From Oribacterium sp. (GTDB taxonomy: Bacteria > Bacillota_A > Clostridia > Lachnospirales > Lachnospiraceae): DNA of 5,989 bases. Below the pieces are notes generated by a model that made no database searches, was not told the origin of the DNA, and was given only the letters and a program-made list of their open reading frames with translations. The position numbers and the translations under genes were made by a program. Positions 1 through 5,989 of this stretch are shown one piece after another. Location of the stretch: the NCBI GenBank assembly GCA_017940955.1, contig JAGAXP010000221.1, positions 1-5,989 of the forward strand, in the 5' to 3' direction. Every line of letters begins with the position of its first letter. The stretch's first letter is position 1.

Positions 1-180
1 GGAAGAAACCAGGATGACATCTTTACCTTCACCATTCAGATCGGAAATAACTCTTACAAGCTTTTCGATCTTTGAAAGGTAAAGCCCGCCGGTTTTTGCG
101 TGGGTAATGCTTGCAGAACCGACTTTGATAACGATACGTTTTTTATCTTTAAGTAAAGTGCGCATTTCTTCGTTTGTCAT
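1..180 (-). CDS. proB: Glutamate 5-kinase, N-terminal 60 residues (runs off the left edge)
   Basis: Glutamate 5-kinase phosphorylates L-glutamate with ATP, the first and usually proline-inhibited step of cytoplasmic proline synthesis. The visible part begins MTNEEMRTLLKDKKR and continues into IVIKVGSASIT (residues 16-26), the amino-acid-kinase nucleotide-binding start with Lys19 and the Gly21-Ser22 turn. It ends in DVILVSS (54-60), which in ProB runs into a conserved SSGA-type motif just outside the window. About 60 of the usual 260-380 residues are present, so I cannot tell whether the C-terminal PUA domain exists. The ATG at 178-180 is preferred because GGAGGT sits 4 bases upstream. In-frame ATGs lie 4 and 12 codons further up, just after an in-frame TGA, but have poorer ribosome binding sites. 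proA would be expected next, outside the window. No T-box leader of the Bacillus proline type fits in the 91-base gap. Identification is by recognition of the N-terminal motif. Confidence 0.9.
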   Translation of the reverse strand, partial: MTNEEMRTLLKDKKRIVIKVGSASITHAKTGGLYLSKIEKLVRVISDLNGEGKDVILVSS

Positions 181-184
181 ATAG

Positions 185-190
185 ACCTCC
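185..190 (-). promoter_or_regulatory. Ribosome binding site of proB
   Basis: The minus strand reads GGAGGT, then CTAT, then ATG. This is close to a perfect anti-16S match. It decides between three in-frame ATGs (at 178-180, 190-192 and 214-216) in favour of the most downstream one. Confidence 0.8.
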
Positions 191-213
191 ATCTGATTTG
201 CACGACACAGGTA

Positions 214-264
214 CATAAGTCACTCAATGCACTGCTGCGAATAGCTGCCTGACACGGACTTATG
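214..264. repeat. 8-bp perfect inverted repeat in the proB leader
   Basis: CATAAGTC at 214-221 is the exact reverse complement of GACTTATG at 257-264, with 35 bases between the arms. It lies between the stop of the upstream flavoprotein gene and the proB ribosome binding site. No T-run follows on the minus strand, so it is not an intrinsic terminator. It could be an mRNA stem or a spaced operator, but an 8-bp match at this distance may also be chance. Confidence 0.3.
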
Positions 265-271
265 CAGAAGT

Positions 272-1915
272 TTACAATGAATTATAATGTTTTACAAGCG
301 CCTCCGCGGTTTTCATTCCGTCCATAGCGGCGCTCATGATTCCCCCGGCATAGCCTGCACCCTCACCGCAAGGGTAGATTCCGGAGATATTGGACTCAAA
401 ATCCTCATTTCTCGGTATCCTTACAGGGCTGGAGGTTCTGGCCTCTATACCTGCCAGAACTGTATCTTCTCTTGAAAATCCCTTAAGCTTATGTCCGAAG
501 CTTTCCATTCCTTCTGTAAAGGTCTCGTTGAAATCATTGAGGGCTGCATATTTTGAGCCCTTTTCAAATCTGAAGATATCGTTCAGCTTCGAAAATCCGT
601 ACTGTCCCTTTATCTGCGGCTTCACTTCTCCCAGGCTCTCTTCTGTACTTGCAGTATCCCTTTTGAAATCACCGTAGGTCTGAACCGGAACCTTTCCGTC
701 AAGAAGTCTGTAGGCTCTTTCCTCAAGCTCTCTCTGAAGTTCGATTCCGCCCAGGGGCTCATTCTCTCCGTTATAATCACTCTTACGGACCGAGACGATG
801 ATGGCGGCATTGGCATTAACACCGTCTCTTGCGTGGTAACTCATACCGTTTACACAAAGCTTCCCCGATTCAGAGGAGCTGTTTACGATATATCCTCCGG
901 GGCACATGCAGAAGCTGTATACGCCACGGCCATTCTTACCGGATGTGTGGGCAACCTTGTAAGCGCCCGGGCCCAGGGCAGCCAATGTCTTCTCATCCAC
1001 ATCGCCGTAAAGATCTTCATTGATCATTGACTGAAGATGCTGCACACGGAAGCCCATGGCAAAATCCTTGGCATGCATTTCAAGACCGGCTTCAAAAAGT
1101 TCTTCTATGGTATCCCTTGCAGAGTGCCCTATGGCGAGGATGATCTTTCTGTCCTTATCTCTCTCCTTATCATAGGTGAACCTGGTGTTGAACCTGATCT
1201 CTCCCCCAAGAGCCACTATTTCCTGTCTGATATTCTTAACGATATTTACAAGCTTATCCGTACCCACATGAGGTTTTGAGTCGATGATAATGGAAGAATC
1301 TGCCCCATAGCCCACAAAGAGATCAAGTATAAAACGGCTTCTTCCATCCTTGTCCTTAACCAGAGTATTGATCTTGCCGTCAGAAAAGGTACCGGCGCCG
1401 CCTTCACCAAACTGAGGGTTCGATTCCGTGTGAAGCTCGCCCTTTTCCCAAAGGTCCTGAACATTCTTTATTCTTTCATCAACATCCGCACCTCTCTCGA
1501 AAACTATGGGATGCATACCTGCTCTTGCAAGAATCAGTGCCGCAAACATACCTGCGGGACCAAAGCCCACCACAACAGGCCTGTTGTTTTCTTCCTTAAA
1601 GAATTCACGTCTGGGAACTCCGCATATCACATCATTGAGCTTTGGTTCTCTATACGAAACCGTTCCTTCAATGCTTACGTTTCTGTTCCTAAGCTTTTCC
1701 ACCAGCTTTTTTTCTTTATCTTCACCAAGGGAAGTTCCTATCATAACTGTATAGCTGAAGAAGATATCCGGCTTTTTTCTGGCATCGATGGAGCGTTTTA
1801 CTACTTCAAGTGTCTCTATATCCTTTGGTTCTATCTTCAACACTTTGGCACTTAAAAGCTTTAACTTCACAACGGATTCTGTCACACCAAGCTTTAACTG
1901 ATTTATCTTTATCAT
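272..1915 (-). CDS. Uncharacterised FAD-dependent dehydrogenase, COG2509 type
   Basis: This is a 547-residue cytoplasmic flavoprotein with no signal peptide or membrane segment. Residues 1 to about 105 form a small N-terminal alpha/beta region typical of this family. The FAD Rossmann motif follows: VVVGFGPAG (114-122), with Glu140 in VFERG as the likely ribose-binding acid. Next come the family signatures NPQFGEGGAGTFSDGKINT (166-184), LAIGHSARD (260-268), FCMCPGG (335-341) and SSPVRIPR (495-502). The C-terminal CGEGAGYAGGIMSAAMDG (516-533) closes the FAD site. Length and motif order match full-length members, and no damage is visible. The substrate is unknown for the family, and I assign none. 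ATG at 1913-1915 has AAGGA 6 bases upstream. It lies 64 bases after the other flavoprotein gene and 91 bases before proB. The family call is strong; the physiological role is open. Confidence 0.9.
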   Translation of the reverse strand: MIKINQLKLGVTESVVKLKLLSAKVLKIEPKDIETLEVVKRSIDARKKPDIFFSYTVMIGTSLGEDKEKKLVEKLRNRNVSIEGTVSYREPKLNDVICGVPRREFFKEENNRPVVVGFGPAGMFAALILARAGMHPIVFERGADVDERIKNVQDLWEKGELHTESNPQFGEGGAGTFSDGKINTLVKDKDGRSRFILDLFVGYGADSSIIIDSKPHVGTDKLVNIVKNIRQEIVALGGEIRFNTRFTYDKERDKDRKIILAIGHSARDTIEELFEAGLEMHAKDFAMGFRVQHLQSMINEDLYGDVDEKTLAALGPGAYKVAHTSGKNGRGVYSFCMCPGGYIVNSSSESGKLCVNGMSYHARDGVNANAAIIVSVRKSDYNGENEPLGGIELQRELEERAYRLLDGKVPVQTYGDFKRDTASTEESLGEVKPQIKGQYGFSKLNDIFRFEKGSKYAALNDFNETFTEGMESFGHKLKGFSREDTVLAGIEARTSSPVRIPRNEDFESNISGIYPCGEGAGYAGGIMSAAMDGMKTAEALVKHYNSL

Positions 1916-1937
1916 TTCTTTTCCTTTTTACTTTTTT

Positions 1938-1965
1938 ATTATCAATTCGGCATATCCGGGATCAA
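1938..1965 (-). promoter_or_regulatory. Weak candidate sigma-A promoter before the COG2509 gene
   Basis: On the minus strand TTGATC (1960-1965, 4 of 6 to the -35 consensus) and GATAAT (1938-1943, 5 of 6 to the -10 consensus) are separated by 16 bases. A start near 1930 would leave only about 15 bases of leader before the ATG, still including the AAGGA site. It is a consensus match only, and such matches occur by chance in AT-rich gaps. Confidence 0.3.
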
Positions 1966-1979
1966 AACTCAACCCACAT

Positions 1980-3350
1980 CTACCGGCAGAGGCAACCTGC
2001 TGCCGCATTACCCGCGATAAACCCTGAGCTCCAGGCCCACTGGAGATTGTAGCCTCCGCAGATACCGTCGATATCCAGGATTTCACCCGCGAAGTAAAGC
2101 CCCTTTACAAGCTTTGACTCCATGGTATGGGGATCCACTTCATTGGTGTTAATGCCTCCTGCCGCGCACTGGGCATTGGCAAAAGGATTCACCTCCGCAC
2201 ATTCTGCCTTAAAGCTGACCGTAAGTGCGCTGAGAGCCTTAAGCTGCTTCCCGGAAAGCTTCGAAACCGGCAGCTTCCTGTCGATATTTGCCATCCGGAG
2301 AAGCACATTACCAAGCTTCTGGTTGAGAAGACCTGTGAAAAAGCTTCCCATTTCCTTATATACAAGTTTCTCTGCCCGCTTTTTGTAAAATTCGGATATT
2401 TCTTCTTTACTGTCTGAAATGTTTGGAAGGAAATTTATATATACCGATACCTCTTTCCCATCCCGGAGACCGTAAGCTACGTATCTTGATATCTGAAAAA
2501 CCGGGATGCCAGATATTCCGTAATCCGTAAGCTGAAGCTCTCCTTCTTCTCCGGCAACTGTTTCGCCTCCAACCCTGACGCAGAGCTTTGCATCGGTTCT
2601 GACTCCGGCCATATCCTTATATTGACTGCCCCTGCATTTTATCGCTGTAAGAGCGGGCACCTGTGGGATCAATGTATGTCCCATGGCCTTTGCCCAGACA
2701 TATCCGTCTCCGGTGGAGCCGGTCTTTGGGACAGCCCTTGATCCTGTGGCCAGAATGAGCTTTTTCGCTCTTATCACCCTGTCGCTTCCCTCAATATCAA
2801 GCAGAAATTCCCCGGATTTTTCTCCGTTGCTTTTTTCTGAATTTCCCCGCGAAAAGCCAGGTACATTTTTTGAGGTATTTCCGATCTCTGAGTCCTCTTT
2901 CCTTATCTTTCTGATAAGGGTATCAAAAAGAATCCGAACCCCGGAATGAACAGCCTCCTCCCAAAGTGCCGTCACCATGGAAGAAGCCTGGTCGGAACCC
3001 GGATACACGTAAGTCCCTCTGTATTTTGGCTCAATGCCTATATCCCTGAACCATCTCACCGTCTTTTCGGGTCCGAAGCTCTCAATGGCAGTCACGGCAA
3101 ACCCGGGATCACATCCCCTGTACTTGCCTCCCGGAAGATTATCCATGTCGAGATTTGTGTAGTTGCATCTACCGTTTCCGGTGGTGGCAAGCTTTTTACC
3201 CGGCTGGGGATTTCTCTCGATCAAAAGCACCTTTGCACCGGACCGGGCCGCTTCAATGGCAGCCATCATCCCTGCCGCGCCGGCACCTGCCACCGCCACA
3301 TCCACAATTCCGCTATTTTTACCCATAGTTGAATTGATTTCTTTACTCAC
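1980..3350 (-). CDS. HI0933-family (BaiN/RdsA-like) NAD(P)/FAD-dependent flavoprotein
   Basis: This 456-residue soluble flavoprotein has the FAD dinucleotide fold AVAGAGAAG (19-27), with Glu45 in LLIER. The family motif GKKLATTGNGRCNYTN follows (51-66), then LATGSRAVPKTGSTGDGY (200-217), LTDYGISGIPVFQISR (274-289) and the C-terminal block AAGGINTNEVDPHTMESK (396-413). The block GLYFAGEILDIDGICGGYNLQWAWSSG (417-443) ends the FAD site. Members include Haemophilus HI0933, clostridial BaiN (bile-acid metabolism) and E. coli YhiN/RdsA, reported as a 23S rRNA dihydrouridine synthase. Which activity applies here cannot be read from sequence. The start is GTG at 3348-3350, chosen because GGAGGT lies 6 bases upstream; the first ATG is 8 codons later without a good site. 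The protein is longer than the roughly 400-420 residues usual in the family, mostly because of a polar insert around 151-180. The frame is otherwise intact and ends in TAG. Confidence 0.9.
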   Translation of the reverse strand: MSKEINSTMGKNSGIVDVAVAGAGAAGMMAAIEAARSGAKVLLIERNPQPGKKLATTGNGRCNYTNLDMDNLPGGKYRGCDPGFAVTAIESFGPEKTVRWFRDIGIEPKYRGTYVYPGSDQASSMVTALWEEAVHSGVRILFDTLIRKIRKEDSEIGNTSKNVPGFSRGNSEKSNGEKSGEFLLDIEGSDRVIRAKKLILATGSRAVPKTGSTGDGYVWAKAMGHTLIPQVPALTAIKCRGSQYKDMAGVRTDAKLCVRVGGETVAGEEGELQLTDYGISGIPVFQISRYVAYGLRDGKEVSVYINFLPNISDSKEEISEFYKKRAEKLVYKEMGSFFTGLLNQKLGNVLLRMANIDRKLPVSKLSGKQLKALSALTVSFKAECAEVNPFANAQCAAGGINTNEVDPHTMESKLVKGLYFAGEILDIDGICGGYNLQWAWSSGFIAGNAAAGCLCR

Positions 3351-3356
3351 TATACT

Positions 3357-3362
3357 ACCTCC
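3357..3362 (-). promoter_or_regulatory. Ribosome binding site deciding the GTG start of the HI0933-family gene
   Basis: The minus strand has GGAGGT, a 6-base spacer, then GTG AGT AAA. Neither the downstream ATG at 3324-3326 nor other codons nearby have a comparable site. Confidence 0.8.
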
Positions 3363-3405
3363 ACAGAGCAGGTCTCAGTTTTCGCCGGAGCCGGGGCCAT
3401 CCCCT

Positions 3406-3417
3406 TTAACACGTTAA
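3406..3417. repeat. Short inverted repeat TTAAC-N2-GTTAA
   Basis: TTAACACGTTAA has 5-bp perfect arms around a 2-bp centre. It lies 56 bases upstream of the GTG start of the HI0933-family gene, in the 124-base gap after the flippase gene. Symmetry and size resemble a small operator, but no flanking promoter is convincing. The same gap holds a second small palindrome, TCTGACTCAGA at 3449-3459, and a GGGG/CCCC stem with a 4-base loop at 3393-3404. Neither is followed by a T-run, so no intrinsic terminator is called. Confidence 0.25.
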
Positions 3418-3474
3418 GCTGATGCTCCCCGTGTCCTAATGAATAACCTCTGACTCAGACAAACAGGAGTATCT

Positions 3475-5217
3475 TCAGTGTACAAATCTCTTGAGCCTTC
3501 CGCCCATAGGCATGTTATCAAGATCCTCTGCGGTGAATGCATGCAGCTTTATAAGAAGTCCGAAATAAACCACTATTGCTATAACCACTGATGGCGCAAC
3601 CTCTATAACAGAGCCTATACGTCCGTATCTCTCTGCCTCCGGAAGAACCATACGGATTCCCATGGAGCAGGCGAAAGCTACGATACCCATTACGGCAGCT
3701 GCTATGATCGGAAGTACATAAGTCTCCCTCACACCATAGCTTAGCCTTACATGCTTTTTGATAGCCAGCTGATTGAGGAGGCACATCATGAAGGCAAAGA
3801 TTATATTTGAAATAACCACCGCATAGATACCCATACCCGTAAGCAGCAGGGCGATAAGACAGGCTATATGTATCACAAGGGATATCAGAGCATGCTTTAA
3901 CGGGATGCTCAGATGGCCAAGTCCCTGAAGTATGGCATTGCTGATGGTTGACAGCGAATAGAACACCACTGCTACAGAACCTATTCTTGTGAGCATTATA
4001 AGAAGTCCCACATTTTTTCCCGGAAATAACATGCGGCAGATAGGGTCTGCCAATGCACAAAGTCCCACCGTCGCCGGTATGGCGATCAGCATCGTAAATC
4101 TGATACTGTATCGTACTCTTGAAACCGTATCCCTGCGATTATGCTCAGCAACGGCTCTGGTAAGACTCGGGATAAGTGACGATGACAGAGCATTGGACAA
4201 AGCTACGGGAATGTTGAAAAGGATATGATATTCTCCGAAAACTCCCCACTGGGTTACGATATCCTCTGCCTTTCCGAGATAAGTCATAATGTTTCCGAAT
4301 ATGGAATCATCAATAACCGAAGAAATATTGTAAACCGTTGAGGATATAAGAATCGGAAGCATGGTTCCCGCAAGAAGCAGTCCGATGGTTCCGTAGCTGT
4401 CCACACGGCTCCTGTCCTCCCGTATATTCCTGTGCATTTCATGCATCTGGGAACTGTAAAGGATCAAAAAGAAAGCAAGAGCCGTAAGTGCTCCTGCACC
4501 GGTTCCGATAGCACCGCCGGCAGCACCAAATGCCGTACTGTATTTATCGCTCTGGTAGATGACATTGGCAACCGCACCCTTTTTAAACAGAATACTGGCT
4601 GCAAGAATGGAAATAATGGCATTCAGGATCTGCTCCAGTATCTGGGAGATTGCCGTGGGCACCATGTTTCCGCTGCCCTGAAAATAACCTCTCAGGATTC
4701 CGAGATAAGCCATGATCCACACAGTGGGAGCCAGAGCTCTCAGCGCGAATTTACAGAAAGGCTTCTTAAGGAATACCTCTGCAATAAAATCAGCTCCGAA
4801 CCACAGCATGCAGAACATCAAAAAACCAACTACGGTTGCATAAAAGCATGCTGTTTTCAGTACTCTGTGGGTATTCCTGTAGTTACCGTTTACCATATTG
4901 GCGGAAACGATCTTTGAAACAGCCGTGGGCATGGAAAAACTGGACAGAATAAGGAGTAAGGTATAAATGCTGTACGCACTTGTATAGTAACCGTTTCCTT
5001 CATCTCCTATGATTGCGGTAAGAGGCACACGGTACACCATTCCGATGATCCTGACTACAATACTTGCCACCGCAAGAAGAGATCCCTGAACGATGAAATT
5101 GTTTCGTCTGTTTCTGTCAAAGCCCGAATTGACAGTATTTCTTGATCTTATATTCTGTGATCTCGAAAACCTGCCTTCGTTATTTCCGATATTCGAGTTT
5201 CTTCTTTGACCACTCAT
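3475..5217 (-). CDS. MATE/MOP-superfamily lipid flippase, SpoVB/YtgP (MurJ-like) group
   Basis: This 580-residue polytopic membrane protein belongs to the polysaccharide-biosynthesis exporter family. Such proteins flip undecaprenyl-linked precursors, including peptidoglycan lipid II (B. subtilis YtgP/MurJ) or spore cortex precursor (SpoVB). Group signatures are IIGMVYRVPLTAIIGDEGNGYY (57-78, loop after TM1), SMPTAVSKIVS (95-105) and LRGYFQGSGNMVPTAISQILEQ (175-196). By eye there are about 14 hydrophobic segments, near 42-62, 81-100, 122-142, 160-176, 187-212, 234-255, 275-295, 325-345, 370-395, 402-428, 438-459, 462-485, 499-525 and 540-557. Residues 1-40 are an unusual basic, Asn/Ser/Arg-rich hydrophilic tail before TM1, which makes the protein longer than the roughly 520-545 residues of the Bacillus members. 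The ATG overlaps the ybeY stop in an ATGA junction, with AAAGGG 9 bases upstream, implying translational coupling. The MurJ versus SpoVB role cannot be separated from this sequence. Confidence 0.88.
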   Translation of the reverse strand: MSGQRRNSNIGNNEGRFSRSQNIRSRNTVNSGFDRNRRNNFIVQGSLLAVASIVVRIIGMVYRVPLTAIIGDEGNGYYTSAYSIYTLLLILSSFSMPTAVSKIVSANMVNGNYRNTHRVLKTACFYATVVGFLMFCMLWFGADFIAEVFLKKPFCKFALRALAPTVWIMAYLGILRGYFQGSGNMVPTAISQILEQILNAIISILAASILFKKGAVANVIYQSDKYSTAFGAAGGAIGTGAGALTALAFFLILYSSQMHEMHRNIREDRSRVDSYGTIGLLLAGTMLPILISSTVYNISSVIDDSIFGNIMTYLGKAEDIVTQWGVFGEYHILFNIPVALSNALSSSLIPSLTRAVAEHNRRDTVSRVRYSIRFTMLIAIPATVGLCALADPICRMLFPGKNVGLLIMLTRIGSVAVVFYSLSTISNAILQGLGHLSIPLKHALISLVIHIACLIALLLTGMGIYAVVISNIIFAFMMCLLNQLAIKKHVRLSYGVRETYVLPIIAAAVMGIVAFACSMGIRMVLPEAERYGRIGSVIEVAPSVVIAIVVYFGLLIKLHAFTAEDLDNMPMGGRLKRFVH

Positions 5218-5711
5218 CTGAAATAGCCCTTTCCTTCCAATATTTCTTTCTGGCGTCTTTCCATTTCCACACGCTCGTCATCTTCCATATGATCGTAACC
5301 AAAAAGATGAAGCATACTGTGAGCCACTAAAAATGCAAGTTCTCTTCGCTCTGTATGCCCGTATTCTTCTGCCTGGGACTCTATACGGTTCTGATTGAGA
5401 ACGATATCCCCGAGAAGCAGTTCTCCCGAATCAGGATTAAAGATATCTGAATCCTCTTCGTCTATAACATCAAAATCCGCCGGAGTCTCCCAATCCACCA
5501 TAGGAAAAGACAATACGTCTGTTGGTGAATCTATACCTCTTGCCTCTTTGTTTAACTGATGGATACCCTCATCATCCGTGATAACAACACTTATCTCGCA
5601 TTCATACGGACATTTTTCGTATGTAATGGCAGCCTCGATGATCTCATTGATTATATCTTCGAACTGCAGATCAAGTCGCTTTTCAACCTCAAAATCTATA
5701 TTAACAGTCAT
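5214..5711 (-). CDS. ybeY: YbeY, zinc-dependent endoribonuclease in rRNA maturation
   Basis: YbeY is a single-strand-specific metallo-endoribonuclease needed for 16S rRNA 3'-end maturation and 70S quality control in many bacteria. The 165-residue product is full length. It carries the zinc motif H3xH5xH as HSMLHLFGYDH (His131, His135, His141). It also has the conserved ARGIDSPTDVLSFP segment (57-70, Arg58) and LLLGDIVLN (98-106). An acidic stretch (77-95) sits between these two blocks. In my recollection, similar acidic segments ending in FNPDSGELLLGDI are seen in Lachnospiraceae YbeY proteins. The ATG at 5709-5711 has GAGGGG 6 bases upstream. It follows the phoH-family gene by 88 bases, the common Firmicute order, and its TGA overlaps the flippase ATG by 4 bases. 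No key residue is missing. Confidence 0.95.
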   Translation of the reverse strand: MTVNIDFEVEKRLDLQFEDIINEIIEAAITYEKCPYECEISVVITDDEGIHQLNKEARGIDSPTDVLSFPMVDWETPADFDVIDEEDSDIFNPDSGELLLGDIVLNQNRIESQAEEYGHTERRELAFLVAHSMLHLFGYDHMEDDERVEMERRQKEILEGKGYFR

Positions 5712-5758
5712 TCCTGTCCCCTCTTAAACCAATTCTCCGCATCGTATCCCCTTACATT

Positions 5759-5784
5759 TTCGGACTAATCCTGATCATGCCGAA
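5759..5784. repeat. Weak inverted repeat between phoH and ybeY
   Basis: TTCGG (5759-5763) and CCGAA (5780-5784) are complementary across a 16-base loop. They lie in the 88-base gap just after the phoH-family stop. The stem is short and has no following T-run on the minus strand, so it is neither a clear terminator nor a clear attenuator. It is recorded as the only symmetry seen in this gap. Confidence 0.15.
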
Positions 5785-5799
5785 CACATCTTTTATCTC

Positions 5800-5989
5800 T
5801 CAGTCCCTGTGCCTGCTCTCGTTTCTGTGCTCACCATAATTTTTCGGTGACATTTCATGCTGTCTTGCTCTTCTGGCGCGTTTTTCTTCATCCTTTTCAT
5901 AGGCATTGACGATACGCTGTACAAGAGGGTGTCTCACAACATCCGCACTTGTCAGCTCTATAAACTCTATGCCCTCTACATTTTTAAGA
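5800..5989 (-). CDS. PhoH-family ATPase, C-terminal 62 residues (runs off the right edge)
   Basis: PhoH-like proteins are cytoplasmic P-loop ATPases related to helicase motor domains and repeatedly linked with YbeY in RNA metabolism. Only the C-terminus is visible. It begins LKNVEGIEFIELTSADVVRHPLVQRIVNAYE (1-31 of the visible part), which is the conserved end of the PhoH ATPase domain. A highly charged tail rich in Lys, Glu, Arg and His follows, ending RHRD before TGA at 5800-5802. The Walker motifs are outside the window. The reading frame covers 5800-5988, and base 5989 belongs to the preceding codon. The tail of about 30 residues after the conserved block has no recognisable domain. Position directly upstream of ybeY supports the call. 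Confidence 0.88.
   Translation of the reverse strand, partial: LKNVEGIEFIELTSADVVRHPLVQRIVNAYEKDEEKRARRARQHEMSPKNYGEHRNESRHRD

Noticed and set aside
281..286. TATAAT on the minus strand at the end of the COG2509 gene, as a proB promoter
   Set aside because: No -35-like hexamer occurs at 16-18 bases upstream (the sequence there is GC-rich CCGCGG) and there is no extended -10 TG.
1430..1855. Plus-strand open frame of 141 codons
   Set aside because: It lies wholly inside the COG2509 gene on the opposite strand, has no good ribosome binding site and its product has no recognisable motif. The minus-strand gene has full family signatures over the same bases.
1944..1979. Possible terminator after the HI0933-family gene (CGG-ATATG-CCG)
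   Set aside because: The stem is only 3 bp and is followed by an A-run, not a T-run, on the transcribed-sense strand.
2946..3332. Plus-strand open frame of 128 codons
   Set aside because: It is antisense to the N-terminal FAD-binding part of the HI0933-family gene. No motif and no ribosome binding site were seen.
3518..4060. Minus-strand open frame of 180 codons in another frame inside the flippase gene
   Set aside because: It overlaps the transmembrane C-terminal half of an intact gene that is clearly coding in its own frame. The alternative product is rich in Cys, Gly, Ser and Tyr and unlike any family I know.
4432..4917. Plus-strand open frame of 161 codons
   Set aside because: It is antisense to the flippase gene. 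The product is Cys/His/Ser-rich without domain character, as expected for a shadow frame of a membrane-protein gene.
5700..5742. Tiny minus-strand frame (13 codons, ATG at 5740-5742) overlapping the ybeY start
   Set aside because: It has an AGGGG-like site close by but is very short, out of frame with ybeY and has no recognisable leader-peptide pattern. It is most likely chance.
1..5989. A new defence, mobile or secondary-metabolite system
   Set aside because: All six genes belong to known core families with intact motifs. No integrase, transposase, phage gene, direct-repeat array or biosynthetic cluster gene is seen on either strand.

Overview
The window is a compact stretch of bacterial chromosome in which every gene I can support lies on the minus strand, so transcription runs from high to low coordinates. 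Gene content, strong GGAGG-type ribosome binding sites, a SpoVB/YtgP-type flippase and the sequence of YbeY point to a Firmicute of class Clostridia. Lachnospiraceae (Butyrivibrio- or Roseburia-like) is my best guess by inference. No mobile element, CRISPR array, tRNA, rRNA or recognisable riboswitch is present.

In transcription order the layout is: (1) the last 62 codons of a PhoH-family ATPase (5800-5988, entering from the right edge); (2) ybeY, the rRNA-processing endoribonuclease (5214-5711); (3) a 14-TM MATE/MOP-type lipid flippase of the SpoVB/YtgP(MurJ) group (3475-5217), whose ATG overlaps the ybeY stop by 4 bases; (4) an HI0933/BaiN/RdsA-family flavoprotein (1980-3350) starting at GTG; (5) an uncharacterised COG2509-type FAD-dependent dehydrogenase (272-1915); (6) the first 60 codons of proB, glutamate 5-kinase (1-180, leaving at the left edge). 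Gaps are 88, -4, 124, 64 and 91 bases.

I see no convincing intrinsic terminator in any gap, so the genes could be one long transcript, possibly with internal promoters. One weak promoter candidate precedes the COG2509 gene. PhoH and YbeY are a common pair linked to RNA and ribosome metabolism. The flippase belongs to cell-wall precursor export and the proB product starts proline synthesis. The two flavoproteins are unrelated to each other in detail (different FAD motifs and C-terminal signatures) and lack an assigned role here. The HI0933 member is notable because a family member in E. coli (YhiN/RdsA) is reported to be a 23S rRNA dihydrouridine synthase, which would fit a neighbourhood containing ybeY.

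Overall this looks like ordinary core-genome sequence. I did not find a new system. The points worth a second look are modest: a basic, Asn/Arg-rich N-terminal extension on the flippase, a polar insert in the HI0933-family protein, the flavoprotein pairing, and small inverted repeats upstream of proB and of the HI0933-family gene.
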